A stretch of 64,000 bases of DNA from Nocardioides sp. SR21 (GTDB taxonomy: Bacteria > Actinomycetota > Actinomycetes > Propionibacteriales > Nocardioidaceae): positions 1-64,000 of the forward strand of contig NZ_JAKWJR010000008.1 of NCBI RefSeq assembly GCF_022761125.1. Direction: 5' to 3'. The translations under genes were made by a program, and so were the position numbers. A model generated the notes under the pieces. The model saw nothing but the letters and a program-made list of their open reading frames with translations, ran no database searches and was not told the origin of the DNA. Below are positions 24,637 to 33,864 of this stretch, one piece after another (the first letter of the stretch is position 1; every line of letters starts with the position of its first letter).

Positions 24637-26157
24637 GTGAGGAGCATGCTGATCCGCAACGCCCGGCTGGTCCCGATCAGCGCCGGCGAGCAGGCGCCGG
24701 ACCACCCCGTCGACGTGACCGTCGAGCACGGCGCGGTCACAGCCGTCGGCGAGGGACTGGAGCGGCCGGCGAACGCCGACGAGGTGGACGCGGGCGGGCG
24801 CTGGCTGATCCCCGGGCTCTGGGACCAGCACACGCACCTCGCGCAGTGGACGCTCACCTCGCAGCGGCTCGACCTCGCCGGCGCGCGGTCCGTGCAGGAC
24901 GCGACCCGCGCGGTCGCCGCGAGGCTGGCCGAGACGCCCGGCGTACCGGTCGTCGGCTGGGGCCACCGCTCCTCGACCTGGGACCCGCAGCCGACGGTGT
25001 CGGAGCTGGACGCGCTCTCCGGCGACACCCCGGTCGTGCTGATCAGCGGGGACGGGCACCACGCCTGGCTGAACACGACCGCGCTGCTGCACTTCGCGAT
25101 GCCGGTGCGCGACTCGGTGGTGAGCGAGAACGAGTGGTTCGCGGCGTACCCCCGCCTGGTCACGCTCGCCGGCAACGACGGCACCTCGCCGGACGCCTAC
25201 CGCCGGATGCTCGAGACCGCCGCGGCCCAGGGCGTCACCGGCCTGGTCGACCTCGAGTTCGGCGGCGGCCGCGAGGGCTGGATCGAGCGGTGGTCGGCGG
25301 GCTGCGACCTGCTGCGCATCCGCTGGGGCGTGTACGCCGACGGCCTCGACGACGTGATCGCCGCGGGTCTGCGCACCGGGGACTCGCTCCCGGGCTGCGA
25401 CCACCGCGCCACGATGGGCCCGCTGAAGATCATCAGCGACGGCTCGCTCAACACCCGCACCGCCTGGTGCTGCGAGCCGTACGCCGACGCGCACCTGCTC
25501 GACCACCCCGCGGGGCTGCCGAACCTCTCCGGCGCCGAGCTCCGCGACCTGCACGCCCGCGCGCACGCGGCCGGGCTCGAGATCGCCACCCACGCGATCG
25601 GCGACGCCGCCGTGCAGGAAGCCTTGGACGCGTACGCCGCCACCGGCGCACGCGGCTCCATCGAGCACGCCCAGATGTGCCGGCGCGAGGACATCCGGCG
25701 GATGGCCGAGCTCGGGATCCGCGCCAGCGTGCAGCCCGCGCACCTCCTCGACGACCGCGACCTCAGCGAGCTGGTCTGGCCGGGGCGTGGTGACCGCGCG
25801 TTCGCGATGCGCTGGATGCTGGACGACGGCGTCGAGCTGGTCCTCGGCTCGGACGCGCCGGTCTCCCCGCTCGACCCGTGGCTGGCGATGGCCGCCGCGG
25901 TGCACCGCAGCGACGACGACCGCGGCCCGTGGCACGGCGAGCAGGCGATCACCGTGGGTGAGGCGCTGGCCGCCTCCGTCGACGGCCAGCCGATGGTCCG
26001 GCCCGGCTCCCGCGCCGACCTGGTGCTGCTGGACCGGGACCCGCTGCTGCGCGAGCTCGACCAGGCCGACACCGCCGGTCTCGGTACGGCGCTGCGCGCG
26101 ATGTCGTCGGCGTACACGATGGTCGCCGGACGAGCGGTGCACGACCAGACGGGGTAG
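24637..26157 (+). CDS. YtcJ-like amidohydrolase
   Basis: A 506-residue metal-dependent hydrolase of the amidohydrolase 3 (YtcJ) subgroup. The HxH motif lies in WDQHTHLAQW, a composite beta domain brackets the barrel (MLIRNARLVPISAGE, and C-terminal ADLVLLDRDPLL), the bridging Lys is in GPLKIISDGSL, and later metal ligands are in THAIGDAAV and GSDAPVSP. Substrates of YtcJ proteins vary from N-formyl to imide compounds and are not predictable. It begins 60 bases after the MFS gene and might act on a compound that gene exports, but this is conjecture. Confidence 0.88.
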   Translation: MRSMLIRNARLVPISAGEQAPDHPVDVTVEHGAVTAVGEGLERPANADEVDAGGRWLIPGLWDQHTHLAQWTLTSQRLDLAGARSVQDATRAVAARLAETPGVPVVGWGHRSSTWDPQPTVSELDALSGDTPVVLISGDGHHAWLNTTALLHFAMPVRDSVVSENEWFAAYPRLVTLAGNDGTSPDAYRRMLETAAAQGVTGLVDLEFGGGREGWIERWSAGCDLLRIRWGVYADGLDDVIAAGLRTGDSLPGCDHRATMGPLKIISDGSLNTRTAWCCEPYADAHLLDHPAGLPNLSGAELRDLHARAHAAGLEIATHAIGDAAVQEALDAYAATGARGSIEHAQMCRREDIRRMAELGIRASVQPAHLLDDRDLSELVWPGRGDRAFAMRWMLDDGVELVLGSDAPVSPLDPWLAMAAAVHRSDDDRGPWHGEQAITVGEALAASVDGQPMVRPGSRADLVLLDRDPLLRELDQADTAGLGTALRAMSSAYTMVAGRAVHDQTG

Positions 26158-26166
26158 GAAGAGGCC

Positions 26167-27105
26167 ATGGCGGAGGAGAGCGGCAGCGAGTCCCTGTTCA
26201 CCGTCGTGGTCGCGCTCGTCGCGAACGGGCTGCTCGCGATCGCCAAGTCCGTGGCGGCCACCGCCACCGGCTCCGCCGCGATGGTCGCCGAGGCGGCGCA
26301 CTCGTGGGCGGACACCGGCAACGAGGTCTTCCTGCTGATCGCCGAGCGCAAGGGCAGCCGCCCGCGCGACGACGCGCACCCGCGCGGCTACGGTCGAGCG
26401 ACGTACGCCTGGTCGATGATCGCCGCGTTCGGCCTCTTCACCGCGGGTGCCGTGGTGTCGATCTGGCACGGGATCTCGCAGCTCTCCAGCGAGTCCGAGG
26501 AGACCGACTACCTCGTCAACTACATCGTGCTGGGCATCGCGTTCGTCCTCGAAGGCACCTCGTTCCTGCAGGCGAGCCGCCAGGTGCACGGGGCGTCGCA
26601 GCGCATCGGCATGCACCCGCTGCGCTACGTCACCCAGACCTCGAGCCCGACCCTGCGCGCGGTGTTCTTCGAGGACTTCGCCGCCCTGCTCGGCATCCTC
26701 ATCGCGGCCGCCGGCATCGGGCTGCACCAGCTGACCGGCGACGCGATCTTCGACGCCCTCGGCTCGATCGCGATCGGCATCCTGCTCGCGTTCGTCGCGG
26801 TCTTCCTGATCCGCCGCAACATGGACTACCTGCTCGGGGAGGCCCCGACCGCGGCGTCCCGGTCACGGGTGATCGCCGGGATCCTCGAGCACCCGCAGGT
26901 CGAGCGGCTGACCTACCTGCACCTCGAGTTCGTCGGTCCGCAGCGGCTGTTCGTGGTCGCCGCGGTCGACCTGGTCGGCGACGACACCGAGTCCAGCCTC
27001 GCCGTCCGGCTGCGCGCGGTCGAGCACGACATCGAGAAGCACCCGCTGGTCGAGGACGCCGTGCTCACGCTGTCGCAGCCCGGCGATGCGGGCCTGGGCC
27101 CCTGA
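26167..27105 (+). CDS. CDF-family transporter, ZNT9-like subgroup
   Basis: A 312-residue cation diffusion facilitator of the SLC30A9-related branch. Helix II has AEAAHSWADTGNE, and helix V has FFEDFAALLGI with Glu/Asp in place of His/Asp. A short C-terminal domain follows (RVIAGILEHPQVERLTYLHL). It lacks the His-rich loop of the first CDF gene at 2217. The family moves Zn2+ or Mn2+ against protons; specificity is not clear. The ATG lies nine bases after the amidohydrolase stop, with AGGAAGAGG upstream. Confidence 0.9.
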   Translation: MAEESGSESLFTVVVALVANGLLAIAKSVAATATGSAAMVAEAAHSWADTGNEVFLLIAERKGSRPRDDAHPRGYGRATYAWSMIAAFGLFTAGAVVSIWHGISQLSSESEETDYLVNYIVLGIAFVLEGTSFLQASRQVHGASQRIGMHPLRYVTQTSSPTLRAVFFEDFAALLGILIAAAGIGLHQLTGDAIFDALGSIAIGILLAFVAVFLIRRNMDYLLGEAPTAASRSRVIAGILEHPQVERLTYLHLEFVGPQRLFVVAAVDLVGDDTESSLAVRLRAVEHDIEKHPLVEDAVLTLSQPGDAGLGP

Positions 27106-27147
27106 CCTCGACAGCCAAATCTCGGGGAAACGCTTGACGAGGAATAA

Positions 27148-27166
27148 GTAAGTGCGCTGAACTAAC
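27148..27166. promoter_or_regulatory. Possible ROK-repressor operator before the amino-sugar operon
   Basis: GTAAGT (27148-27153) and ACTAAC (27161-27166) form an imperfect inverted repeat spaced by seven bases, close to the GTTAGT...ACTAAC half-sites seen for ROK repressors. A TTGACG -35 lies at 27134-27139, and the dyad ends four bases before the GTG start, so binding would block transcription of the whole operon. Confidence 0.45.
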
Positions 27167-27170
27167 AAAC

Positions 27171-28310
27171 GTGACCACGACCTCACCGGTGGGCCGACCG
27201 CTCCGGCCCCGCGGCAAGCGCCTCCAGGAGGACACCCGCCGCCACCACCGGTCGCTGCTGCTCCAGCAGCTGTTCCGGGAGGGCCCGGCCAGCCGCGCGG
27301 ACCTGGCCCGGACCACCGGCCTGACCCGGGTCACGGTCTCGGACCTGGTCGGTGAGCTGGTCGGCGACGGCCTCGTCGAGGAGCTCGGCGCCCCGGCCGA
27401 GACCCGCGTCGGGAAGCCGCCGACGCTGGTCGGCCTGGCCGCGGACTCCGCCCACATCGTCGGCATCGACCTGTCGGCCGAGGACCGGATGACCGGGGCG
27501 GTCCTCAACCTGCTCGGCCAGGTCCAGCACCGCCACGAGGTCGAGATCGCCGGCGCCAAGGGTGCCGACGCGGTCGCGCTCGTCCACCGCCTCGCCGCCG
27601 AGCTGATCGCGATGACGGACCGGCCGGTGCTGGGCATCGGCGTCGGCAGCCCCGGTGTCGTGGACGCCGGCGGCACCGTGATCGACGCGCCCAACCTCGG
27701 CTGGACCGACACCCCGTTGTCGGCGAGCCTCGCCGAGAAGTTCGAGCTCCCCGTCGTGGTCGCGAACGACGCCAACACCGCGGTCCTCGGTGAGCACACG
27801 TTCGGCGAGACCGGCGACGGCGGCCTGATGGTGCTCCGGGTCGGGACCGGTGTCGGTGCGGGCCTGGTGCTCGAGGGCGCGCTGCTGCACGGCCACCTCG
27901 GCGCCGCGGGCGAGATCGGCCACGTCGTCGTCGACCCCGACGGCGAGCGCTGCGCCTGCTCGCGCACCGGCTGCCTGGAGACGGTCCTCGCCGTCCCGCA
28001 CCTGCGCCGCCGCCTCGCGGACGCCGAGAACGCGCCGAGCCGGACCGCCGTCCTCACCACCGCCGGCGAGCAGCTGGGCGTCACGCTGGCGCCCGTCGTC
28101 GGCACCCTGAACATCCACGAGCTGGTGCTCAGCGGCCCCAACGAGCTCCTGGACGGCCCGCTGCGCGAGGCCGTCGACCGGACCATCCGCGACCGGACCA
28201 TGCCGGTCAGCTCCGCGGGCCTGGTGGTCCGCACCTCCAACCTCGGCGAGGACGTGGTCCTCGTGGGCGCCTCGGTGCTCGTTCTCGCCGGTCAGCTGGG
28301 CGTCTCATGA
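27171..28310 (+). CDS. ROK-family transcriptional repressor (NagC/XylR type)
   Basis: A 379-residue protein with an N-terminal winged helix (RSLLLQQLFREGPASRADLA, then RTTGLTRVTVSDLVGEL) and a C-terminal ROK sugar-binding domain. GEIGHVVVDPDGERCACSRT begins the zinc-binding CxCxxxGC motif, with the trailing GCLE. It should bind an amino sugar or its phosphate and release the operator. It is the first gene of the amino-sugar cluster and lies just upstream of the transporter, so it is the most likely regulator of it. Confidence 0.92.
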   Translation: MTTTSPVGRPLRPRGKRLQEDTRRHHRSLLLQQLFREGPASRADLARTTGLTRVTVSDLVGELVGDGLVEELGAPAETRVGKPPTLVGLAADSAHIVGIDLSAEDRMTGAVLNLLGQVQHRHEVEIAGAKGADAVALVHRLAAELIAMTDRPVLGIGVGSPGVVDAGGTVIDAPNLGWTDTPLSASLAEKFELPVVVANDANTAVLGEHTFGETGDGGLMVLRVGTGVGAGLVLEGALLHGHLGAAGEIGHVVVDPDGERCACSRTGCLETVLAVPHLRRRLADAENAPSRTAVLTTAGEQLGVTLAPVVGTLNIHELVLSGPNELLDGPLREAVDRTIRDRTMPVSSAGLVVRTSNLGEDVVLVGASVLVLAGQLGVS

Positions 28311-28358
28311 CGGCCCGGCCCAGTCGTACGACGAGCCGCCGGGGCGCGTCGTCAGCCT

Positions 28359-28374
28359 GTACCCACCCGGGTAC
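28359..28374. promoter_or_regulatory. Small palindrome between repressor and transporter gene
   Basis: GTACCC and GGGTAC flank a four-base loop (ACCC) 20 bases before the binding-protein start. It may be an operator or an mRNA hairpin that protects the downstream transcript; the sequence alone does not decide. Confidence 0.35.
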
Positions 28375-28393
28375 GCAAGAGAGGAACACTGCG

Positions 28394-29686
28394 GTGCGTA
28401 TCAAGAAGACACTCGCCGGCGCGGCCCTGGCCACCCTGGCCCTCACGTCACTCGCCGCCTGCGGCAGCGACAGCGACAGCGACGGTGACAACTCGGGCGA
28501 CGCCCCCAAGGCCGCGGACATCCGCGTCTGGCTCAACGGCACGGACACGCCGCAGGAGGCGCGGGACTGGCTGAAGACGACCTTCGAGGAGCAGAACCCC
28601 GGCTCCACGCTCACGATCGAGGAGCAGGAGTGGGACGGCCTCGTGGAGCGCCTGACCACCGCCCTGTCCAGCGACTCGGAGACGCCCGACGTCGTCGAGA
28701 TCGGCAACACGCAGGCCCCGACGTTCACCTCGGCCGGCGCGTTCTCGCCGCTGACCGACGAGCTCGAGGCCCTCGGCGGCGACGACCTGCTCCAGGGCTT
28801 CGTCGACGGCGCGACCGTCGACGGCGAGACCTACGCGGTGCCCTACTACGCGGGCTCGAAGTACATCTTCTACCGCAAGGACCTGCTCGAGAAGGCCGGC
28901 CTCGAGGTGCCGACCACGATGGACGAGTTCGTCGACGCGGCCGTCGCCCTCAAGCAGGACAACCCGAAGCCGGCGAACTTCTCCGGCTTCTGGTTCCCGG
29001 GCCAGGACTGGCGCAACGGCGCCACGTTCATCTGGGACGCGGGCGGCGACCTGGCCGTCGAGTCCGACGGTGAGTGGAGCGGCTCGCTCTCCTCGGCGGA
29101 GTCGGTGGCGGGCCTCGAGCGCGCGCAGCAGCTGTTCGTCGAGGCGTCGGGTGCGCCGAAGGACGGCAACGAGGCCGACCCGTGGACCCCGTTCTGCGCC
29201 GGTGAGGTCGGCATGATGTCGACCCCGGGCTGGGTCAAGGGCCTGATCGAGGACCCGGAGACCGGCTGCCCCGACACCTTCGCCAAGGAGATCGGCGTCT
29301 TCGCGCTGCCGGGCTCGGACGGCTCGCCCGCCCCGGTGCTGCTCGGTGGCTCGGACATCGCGATCGCCGCGAAGTCGGCCAACCAGGAGCTCGCCCAGAA
29401 GGCGGTCGCGCTGATGCTGAGCGAGGACTACCAGACGATCCTCGCCGAGAACGGCCTCACCCCGGCCCTCAACTCGCTCGCCCCGCTCCTCGGTGACGAC
29501 GAGTACGCCCAGGCCACGATCGCCGCCGCGTCGAACGCCAAGCTCACCCCGGCCGCGCCGGGCTGGGCGACCGTCGAGGGCTCCCGCGTCCTCGAGGACC
29601 TGTTCAGCGCCCTCGCCCAGGGCGGCGACCCGGCCGACCTGGCCGCCGACGCCGACGAGCAGATGAACGGTCAGCTCAACGGCTGA
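28394..29686 (+). CDS. ABC transporter substrate-binding lipoprotein (CUT1 sugar type)
   Basis: A 430-residue lipoprotein with a signal peptide ending at LAAC (lipid Cys23) and an acidic Ser/Asp linker. IRVWLNGTDTPQEARDWLKT and TYAVPYYAGSKYIFYRKDLL fit extracellular solute-binding protein family 1. It captures an oligosaccharide outside the membrane and hands it to the two permeases. GTG 28394 has GAGAGGAA 8 bases before it. The neighbours point to GlcNAc-containing sugars (chitobiose or cell-wall fragments). Confidence 0.92.
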   Translation: MRIKKTLAGAALATLALTSLAACGSDSDSDGDNSGDAPKAADIRVWLNGTDTPQEARDWLKTTFEEQNPGSTLTIEEQEWDGLVERLTTALSSDSETPDVVEIGNTQAPTFTSAGAFSPLTDELEALGGDDLLQGFVDGATVDGETYAVPYYAGSKYIFYRKDLLEKAGLEVPTTMDEFVDAAVALKQDNPKPANFSGFWFPGQDWRNGATFIWDAGGDLAVESDGEWSGSLSSAESVAGLERAQQLFVEASGAPKDGNEADPWTPFCAGEVGMMSTPGWVKGLIEDPETGCPDTFAKEIGVFALPGSDGSPAPVLLGGSDIAIAAKSANQELAQKAVALMLSEDYQTILAENGLTPALNSLAPLLGDDEYAQATIAAASNAKLTPAAPGWATVEGSRVLEDLFSALAQGGDPADLAADADEQMNGQLNG

Positions 29687-29707
29687 TCCGAGCACCAGCA
29701 GGGACAT

Positions 29708-29744
29708 CACGGCCGGGGCGGTGTGATCCGCCGCCCCGGCCGTG
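29708..29744. terminator. 14-bp hairpin between binding-protein and permease genes
   Basis: CACGGCCGGGGCGG (29708-29721) and its exact complement (29731-29744) are separated by nine bases. There is no U-run. In sugar ABC operons such structures partly stop transcription or stabilise the upstream mRNA so that the binding protein is made in excess over the permeases. Confidence 0.65.
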
Positions 29745-29786
29745 CCATGCCCACCATCATCATGAGATCCGGAAGGAGGACCCCCC

Positions 29787-30755
29787 ATGAGTGACCCCGT
29801 GGCCAGCACCTCGACCGGCGCCCAGACCGGCGCCCAGACCGGCACCCAGACCGGCACCGCCCCGCGCCCGCGACGTTCGCCGCTGCCGTACGCGCTCCTC
29901 GTGCCGGCGGTCGCCGCCCTCCTCCTCGCGCTCGGCTACCCGCTCGTGCGCCAGGTGGTCCTGTCCTTCCAGGACTTCGGCCTCGCCCAGCAGTTCGGGA
30001 AGCCGCCGGAGTGGGTCGGCCTCGACAACTACACGTCCCTCATCACCGACGACTACCTGTGGCTCGTCACGCTGCGGTCGATCGTCTTCTGCCTCGTCAA
30101 CGCCGTCCTCACGATGGTGATCGGCGTCGGGCTCGCGCTGCTGATGCGGCACATGTCCCGCGGCATCCGGATCCTCCTGCAGACCGGTCTGCTGCTCGCC
30201 TGGGCGATGCCGATCGTCGCCTCGCTCACCGTGTGGCAGTGGCTCTTCGACACCAACTACGGCGTCATCAACTACCTGCTGACGCAGATCGGCTTCGACT
30301 TCGAGGGCCACTCCTGGCTGCTCCGGCCGCTCTCGTTCTTCTTCGTCGCCACCGTGATCATCGTCTGGATGAGCGTCCCGTTCGTGGCGTTCACCGTGTA
30401 CGCCGCGCTCACGCAGGTCTCCGAGGAGCTGATCGAGGCCGCGGAGATCGACGGGGCCGGACCGGCCGCGCGGCTGCGCCACATCATCTTCCCGACGATC
30501 AAGCCGGTGCTGATGGTCGTCGGCATCCTGCAGGTGATCTGGGACCTCCGCGTCTTCAGCCAGATCTACATCCTCCAGAAGGCAGGCGGGTCGACGCACG
30601 ACACGAACCTGCTCGGCACCTACATCTACCGGCTCGGCATCGGCACCGGTGAGTTCGGCATGGCCGCTGCGGTCGCGATCTTCATGCTCGTGCTGACGGT
30701 CGCCCTCACCTCGCCGTACCTCCGCGTGATGCTCAAGCAGGAGAAGGAGGCCTGA
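29787..30755 (+). CDS. Sugar ABC transporter permease (MalF/UgpA type)
   Basis: A 322-residue permease with six helices after a soluble N-terminus that carries tandem TGAQ/TGTQ repeats. The EAA loop near residue 215 reads EELIEAAEIDGAGPAARLRH, where the ATPase docks. It pairs with the next permease to form the channel. ATG 29787 is preceded by GGAAGGAGGA. The TGAQ repeats are a local oddity, probably from slippage in a flexible tail. Confidence 0.93.
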   Translation: MSDPVASTSTGAQTGAQTGTQTGTAPRPRRSPLPYALLVPAVAALLLALGYPLVRQVVLSFQDFGLAQQFGKPPEWVGLDNYTSLITDDYLWLVTLRSIVFCLVNAVLTMVIGVGLALLMRHMSRGIRILLQTGLLLAWAMPIVASLTVWQWLFDTNYGVINYLLTQIGFDFEGHSWLLRPLSFFFVATVIIVWMSVPFVAFTVYAALTQVSEELIEAAEIDGAGPAARLRHIIFPTIKPVLMVVGILQVIWDLRVFSQIYILQKAGGSTHDTNLLGTYIYRLGIGTGEFGMAAAVAIFMLVLTVALTSPYLRVMLKQEKEA

Positions 30756-31594
30756 TGTCTCGCCCGGCCGCGCGCCCGCTCCGGATCACCGCGAACGTCA
30801 TCGGCGTCCTCGCCTTCGTCGTCGCGATCTTCCCGGTCTACTGGATGGTCAACAGCTCGTTCCTGCCGCGGAACAAGATCCGCAACCCCGTGCCCACCTG
30901 GGTGCCCTTCGGGGGCGACCTCGACAACTACCGCACGGTGTTCGAGGGCGACCAGTTCCTCAACGCGATGAAGATGAGCCTGATCGTCACGCTCTGCACC
31001 GTGCTGGTCGCGCTGGTGTTCGCGTTCGTCGCGGCGGTGGCGCTGTCGCGCTTCCGCTTCCGCGGCCGGATGTCGTTCATCGTGACGCTGCTGGTGATCC
31101 AGATGATCCCGGTCGAGGGACTGTTCATCTCCCAGTACAAGATGCTCGAGGCGATGGACCTGCTCAACACCGTGATCGGCCTGACCCTGCTGTACGTCGC
31201 GCTGGTCCTGCCCTTCACGGTCTGGACCCTGCGCGGGTTCGTCTCCGGCGTGCCGTACGAGCTGGAGGAGGCCGCGATGATGGACGGCTGCTCCCGCATG
31301 CAGGCGTTCTTCCGGGTGACGTTCCCCCTGCTCGCGCCCGGCCTCGTGGCCACCGGTGTCTTCGGGTTCATCCAGGCCTGGAACGAGTTCACGCTCGCGC
31401 TGGTCGTGATGACCAAGGAGGACAAGGAGACGCTGCCGCTCTGGCTGACGACCTTCGCCGACGTCAACCGCGGCACCGACTGGGGCGGGATCATGGCCGG
31501 CTCGACCCTCATCGCGGTCCCGGTGATCATCTTCTTCCTCGTCGTCCAGGGCCGGATGGTCGGCGGTCTCACCTCCGGGGCGGTGAAGGGATGA
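30755..31594 (+). CDS. Sugar ABC transporter permease (MalG/UgpE type)
   Basis: A 279-residue permease beginning RPLRITANVIGVLAFVVAIF. The EAA motif is ELEEAAMMDGCSRMQAFFRV. PVYWMVNSSFLP is typical of the second CUT1 permease. Its ATG shares bases with the upstream stop (TGATG). No ATPase gene follows; many actinobacterial sugar importers use one shared MsiK ATPase encoded elsewhere. Confidence 0.93.
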   Translation: MSRPAARPLRITANVIGVLAFVVAIFPVYWMVNSSFLPRNKIRNPVPTWVPFGGDLDNYRTVFEGDQFLNAMKMSLIVTLCTVLVALVFAFVAAVALSRFRFRGRMSFIVTLLVIQMIPVEGLFISQYKMLEAMDLLNTVIGLTLLYVALVLPFTVWTLRGFVSGVPYELEEAAMMDGCSRMQAFFRVTFPLLAPGLVATGVFGFIQAWNEFTLALVVMTKEDKETLPLWLTTFADVNRGTDWGGIMAGSTLIAVPVIIFFLVVQGRMVGGLTSGAVKG

Positions 31595-32967
31595 GCGACC
31601 TCGATCGGCTCGCACTGCAGGTGCTGCTGCCCGCGTTCCCCGGCACGACGCTGCCCGACGACTGGGCCGAGCTGTTCGCCGAGGGCCTCGGCGGCGTCTG
31701 CCTCTTCGGCAGCAACACCGCCGACGGTCCTGCCGCGATCGCAGACCTCACCGCGTCGATCCGCGCCATCGCGCCGGACGCCGTCATCGCCGTCGACGAG
31801 GAGGGGGGCGACGTCACCCGCCTGCACGCGCTGACCGGCAGCCCGGTGCTCGGCCCGGCCGCGCTCGGTGCCGCCGACGACCTCGCCCTCACCCGCGAGA
31901 CCGGCCGCGTGATCGGCTCCGAGCTCGCCGCGGTCGGCATCGACCTGGACCTCGGTCCGATCGCCGACGTGAACAGCAACCCCGACAACCCGGTCATCGG
32001 CACCCGCAGCTTCGGCCCGGACGCCGACCACGTCGCCCGGCACGTCGTGGCCTGGACGACCGGCCTCCAGGAGGCGGGGGTCGCCGCGTGCGCCAAGCAC
32101 TTCCCGGGCCACGGCGACACCGCTCAGGACAGCCACCTCGAGCTGCCGACCGTCGACGCCGACCTCGAGACCCTGACGGCGCGCGAGCTCGCGCCGTTCG
32201 CAGCGGCCGTCGAGGCCGGGGTCGCGTCGATCATGACCTCGCACATCGTCGTACCGGCCCTCGACCCCGACCTGCCCGCGACCCTGAGCCCCACGGTGCT
32301 CGGGCTGCTGCGCGACCGGATGGGGTACGACGGCGTCATCGTCAGCGACGCCCTCGACATGGCCGGGGCGAGCGCGGGCCGCGGCATCCCCGAGGCCGCG
32401 GTGCTGTCGTTGGACGCCGGCGCCGACCTGCTCTGCATCGGCGCCGACCTGGAGTCGTCGCTGGTGCGCGACATCCAGGAGGCGATCGTCGCCGCCGTCC
32501 GCTCCGGCCGGCTGGCCGAGTCGCGCCTGGTCGACGCCGCTGCGCGGCTCGCGCAGTTGCGCCGGAACCGCGACGTGGAGGCCCCAGTGGCTGCGGAAAC
32601 GGCGCAGTTGCGCGGGGCGCGCGCCGCCGTCTACGTCGAGGGCGAGCTGCCCGACCTGTGCGGCGCCGAGGTCGTCAGCGTCGCGACCGCCGCGAACATC
32701 GCGATCGGCGAGGTGCCGTGGGGACTGACTCCCGACCGGTCCATCGCGCCGGGTGGGAGCGTGACCGGCGACCGGCCTGTCATCCTGCAGGTGCGGGACG
32801 CGCACCGCCGGCCGGAGATCGTGGTCGACGGGGCCGCGGTCGTGGTCGAGTGGGGCTGGCCGGGACCGTACGACGGTGCCGCGCCGAGGATCTGCACACG
32901 TGGGTACTCCCGCCCGGCTCGGGCCGCCGTGGAAGAGCTGCTGAGGAAGGCGGGATGGGACCGGTGA
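31591..32967 (+). CDS. Glycoside hydrolase family 3, beta-N-acetylhexosaminidase (NagZ-like)
   Basis: A 458-residue cytoplasmic enzyme without signal peptide. It has the NagZ hallmark KHFPGHGDT (residues 169-177, His174 as acid/base of the NagZ type) and the nucleophile Asp253 in VIVSDALDMAG. A C-terminal domain follows (about 345-458), longer than in NagZ of Proteobacteria. It would cleave imported GlcNAc oligomers or cell-wall disaccharides to GlcNAc. ATG 31591 overlaps the permease stop. Its end overlaps the next gene by 13 bases. Confidence 0.92.
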   Translation: MSDLDRLALQVLLPAFPGTTLPDDWAELFAEGLGGVCLFGSNTADGPAAIADLTASIRAIAPDAVIAVDEEGGDVTRLHALTGSPVLGPAALGAADDLALTRETGRVIGSELAAVGIDLDLGPIADVNSNPDNPVIGTRSFGPDADHVARHVVAWTTGLQEAGVAACAKHFPGHGDTAQDSHLELPTVDADLETLTARELAPFAAAVEAGVASIMTSHIVVPALDPDLPATLSPTVLGLLRDRMGYDGVIVSDALDMAGASAGRGIPEAAVLSLDAGADLLCIGADLESSLVRDIQEAIVAAVRSGRLAESRLVDAAARLAQLRRNRDVEAPVAAETAQLRGARAAVYVEGELPDLCGAEVVSVATAANIAIGEVPWGLTPDRSIAPGGSVTGDRPVILQVRDAHRRPEIVVDGAAVVVEWGWPGPYDGAAPRICTRGYSRPARAAVEELLRKAGWDR

Positions 32968-33854
32968 ACGTCGGGCTGGACATCGGCGCGACCAAGACCC
33001 TCGGGTTGGTCGTCGACGACGCGGGCGTGATCCAGGCGGAGGTGCGCGAAGCCACCGAGCCCGGCGCCGAGGGCGTGATCGGCACCGCGGCGCGGGTGTT
33101 CGAAGCGCTGCGCGCCGCGACCGGGGCGGAGCTGACCGGCACCGTCGGCGTCGGCATCCCGGGCCTCGTCGACCCCGAGCGCGGCGCGGTCAAGCACGCG
33201 GTGAACCTCGGGGTGAACGGCGACTGGCTGCACCTCGGTGACCACCTCGCCGAGCGTCTCGGCGTGCCGGTCGTGGTCGAGAACGACGTCAACGCCGCCA
33301 CCCGTGGCGCGGTCGCGATGAGCGGCGAGGACGACCTCGTCTACCTGAGCATCGGCACCGGCCTGGCCGCCGGCCTGGTGCTCGAGGGCCGGCTGCGGCG
33401 CGGCGACCACGGCGCGGCCGGCGAGGTCGGCCACATCCCGGTCGACCCGAACGGCGTGCAGTGCGAGTGCGGCCAGCGTGGCTGCCTCGAGACGATCGCG
33501 TCCGGCTCCGCGCTCGCCGCCGCCTGGCCCTCGGGCGACGTACCGCCCGCGCAGGCGCTGTTCGCCGCGGCCCAGTCCGGTGACGTGAATGCGATCGCCG
33601 CGCGCGACCGGTTCGCCGCCGGCGTCGCGAGCGCGGTGCGGGTGCTGGCGCTGGCCGTCGACCCGCGCACGATCGTGCTCGGCGGCGGGGTCGCCCACCT
33701 GGGCGAGCCGCTGCGGGTCGTCGTCGCCGACGCGCTGCTGCAGCAGGCCGCCTCCTCGCCGTTCCTCGCGTCGCTGGACCTCGCGGGCCGGCTGCGCGTG
33801 GTGCCCTCGGACTACCCGGTCGCCGCCGTCGGCGCGGCCATGCTCGGTCGATGA
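32955..33854 (+). CDS. ROK-family sugar kinase (probable N-acetylglucosamine kinase)
   Basis: A 299-residue kinase: VGLDIGATKTLGLVVDDAG is the phosphate-binding loop, ENDVNAATRG holds the catalytic Asp, and CECGQRGCLET is the ROK zinc motif. It has no helix-turn-helix, unlike the repressor at 27171. Within this operon GlcNAc is the likely substrate, giving GlcNAc-6-phosphate for NagA. I choose ATG 32955 because GAGGAAGG lies five bases before it; GTG 32964 is an alternative that overlaps the previous stop. Confidence 0.88.
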   Translation: MGPVNVGLDIGATKTLGLVVDDAGVIQAEVREATEPGAEGVIGTAARVFEALRAATGAELTGTVGVGIPGLVDPERGAVKHAVNLGVNGDWLHLGDHLAERLGVPVVVENDVNAATRGAVAMSGEDDLVYLSIGTGLAAGLVLEGRLRRGDHGAAGEVGHIPVDPNGVQCECGQRGCLETIASGSALAAAWPSGDVPPAQALFAAAQSGDVNAIAARDRFAAGVASAVRVLALAVDPRTIVLGGGVAHLGEPLRVVVADALLQQAASSPFLASLDLAGRLRVVPSDYPVAAVGAAMLGR

Positions 33855-33864
33855 TGGGGAGTCG

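Noticed and set aside
22936..26727. Open reading frame of 1263 codons on the minus strand
   Set aside because: Opposite to paaN tail, MFS, amidohydrolase and CDF genes with clear domains; composition is Gln/Arg/His-rich without any motif, typical of antisense frames in GC-rich DNA.
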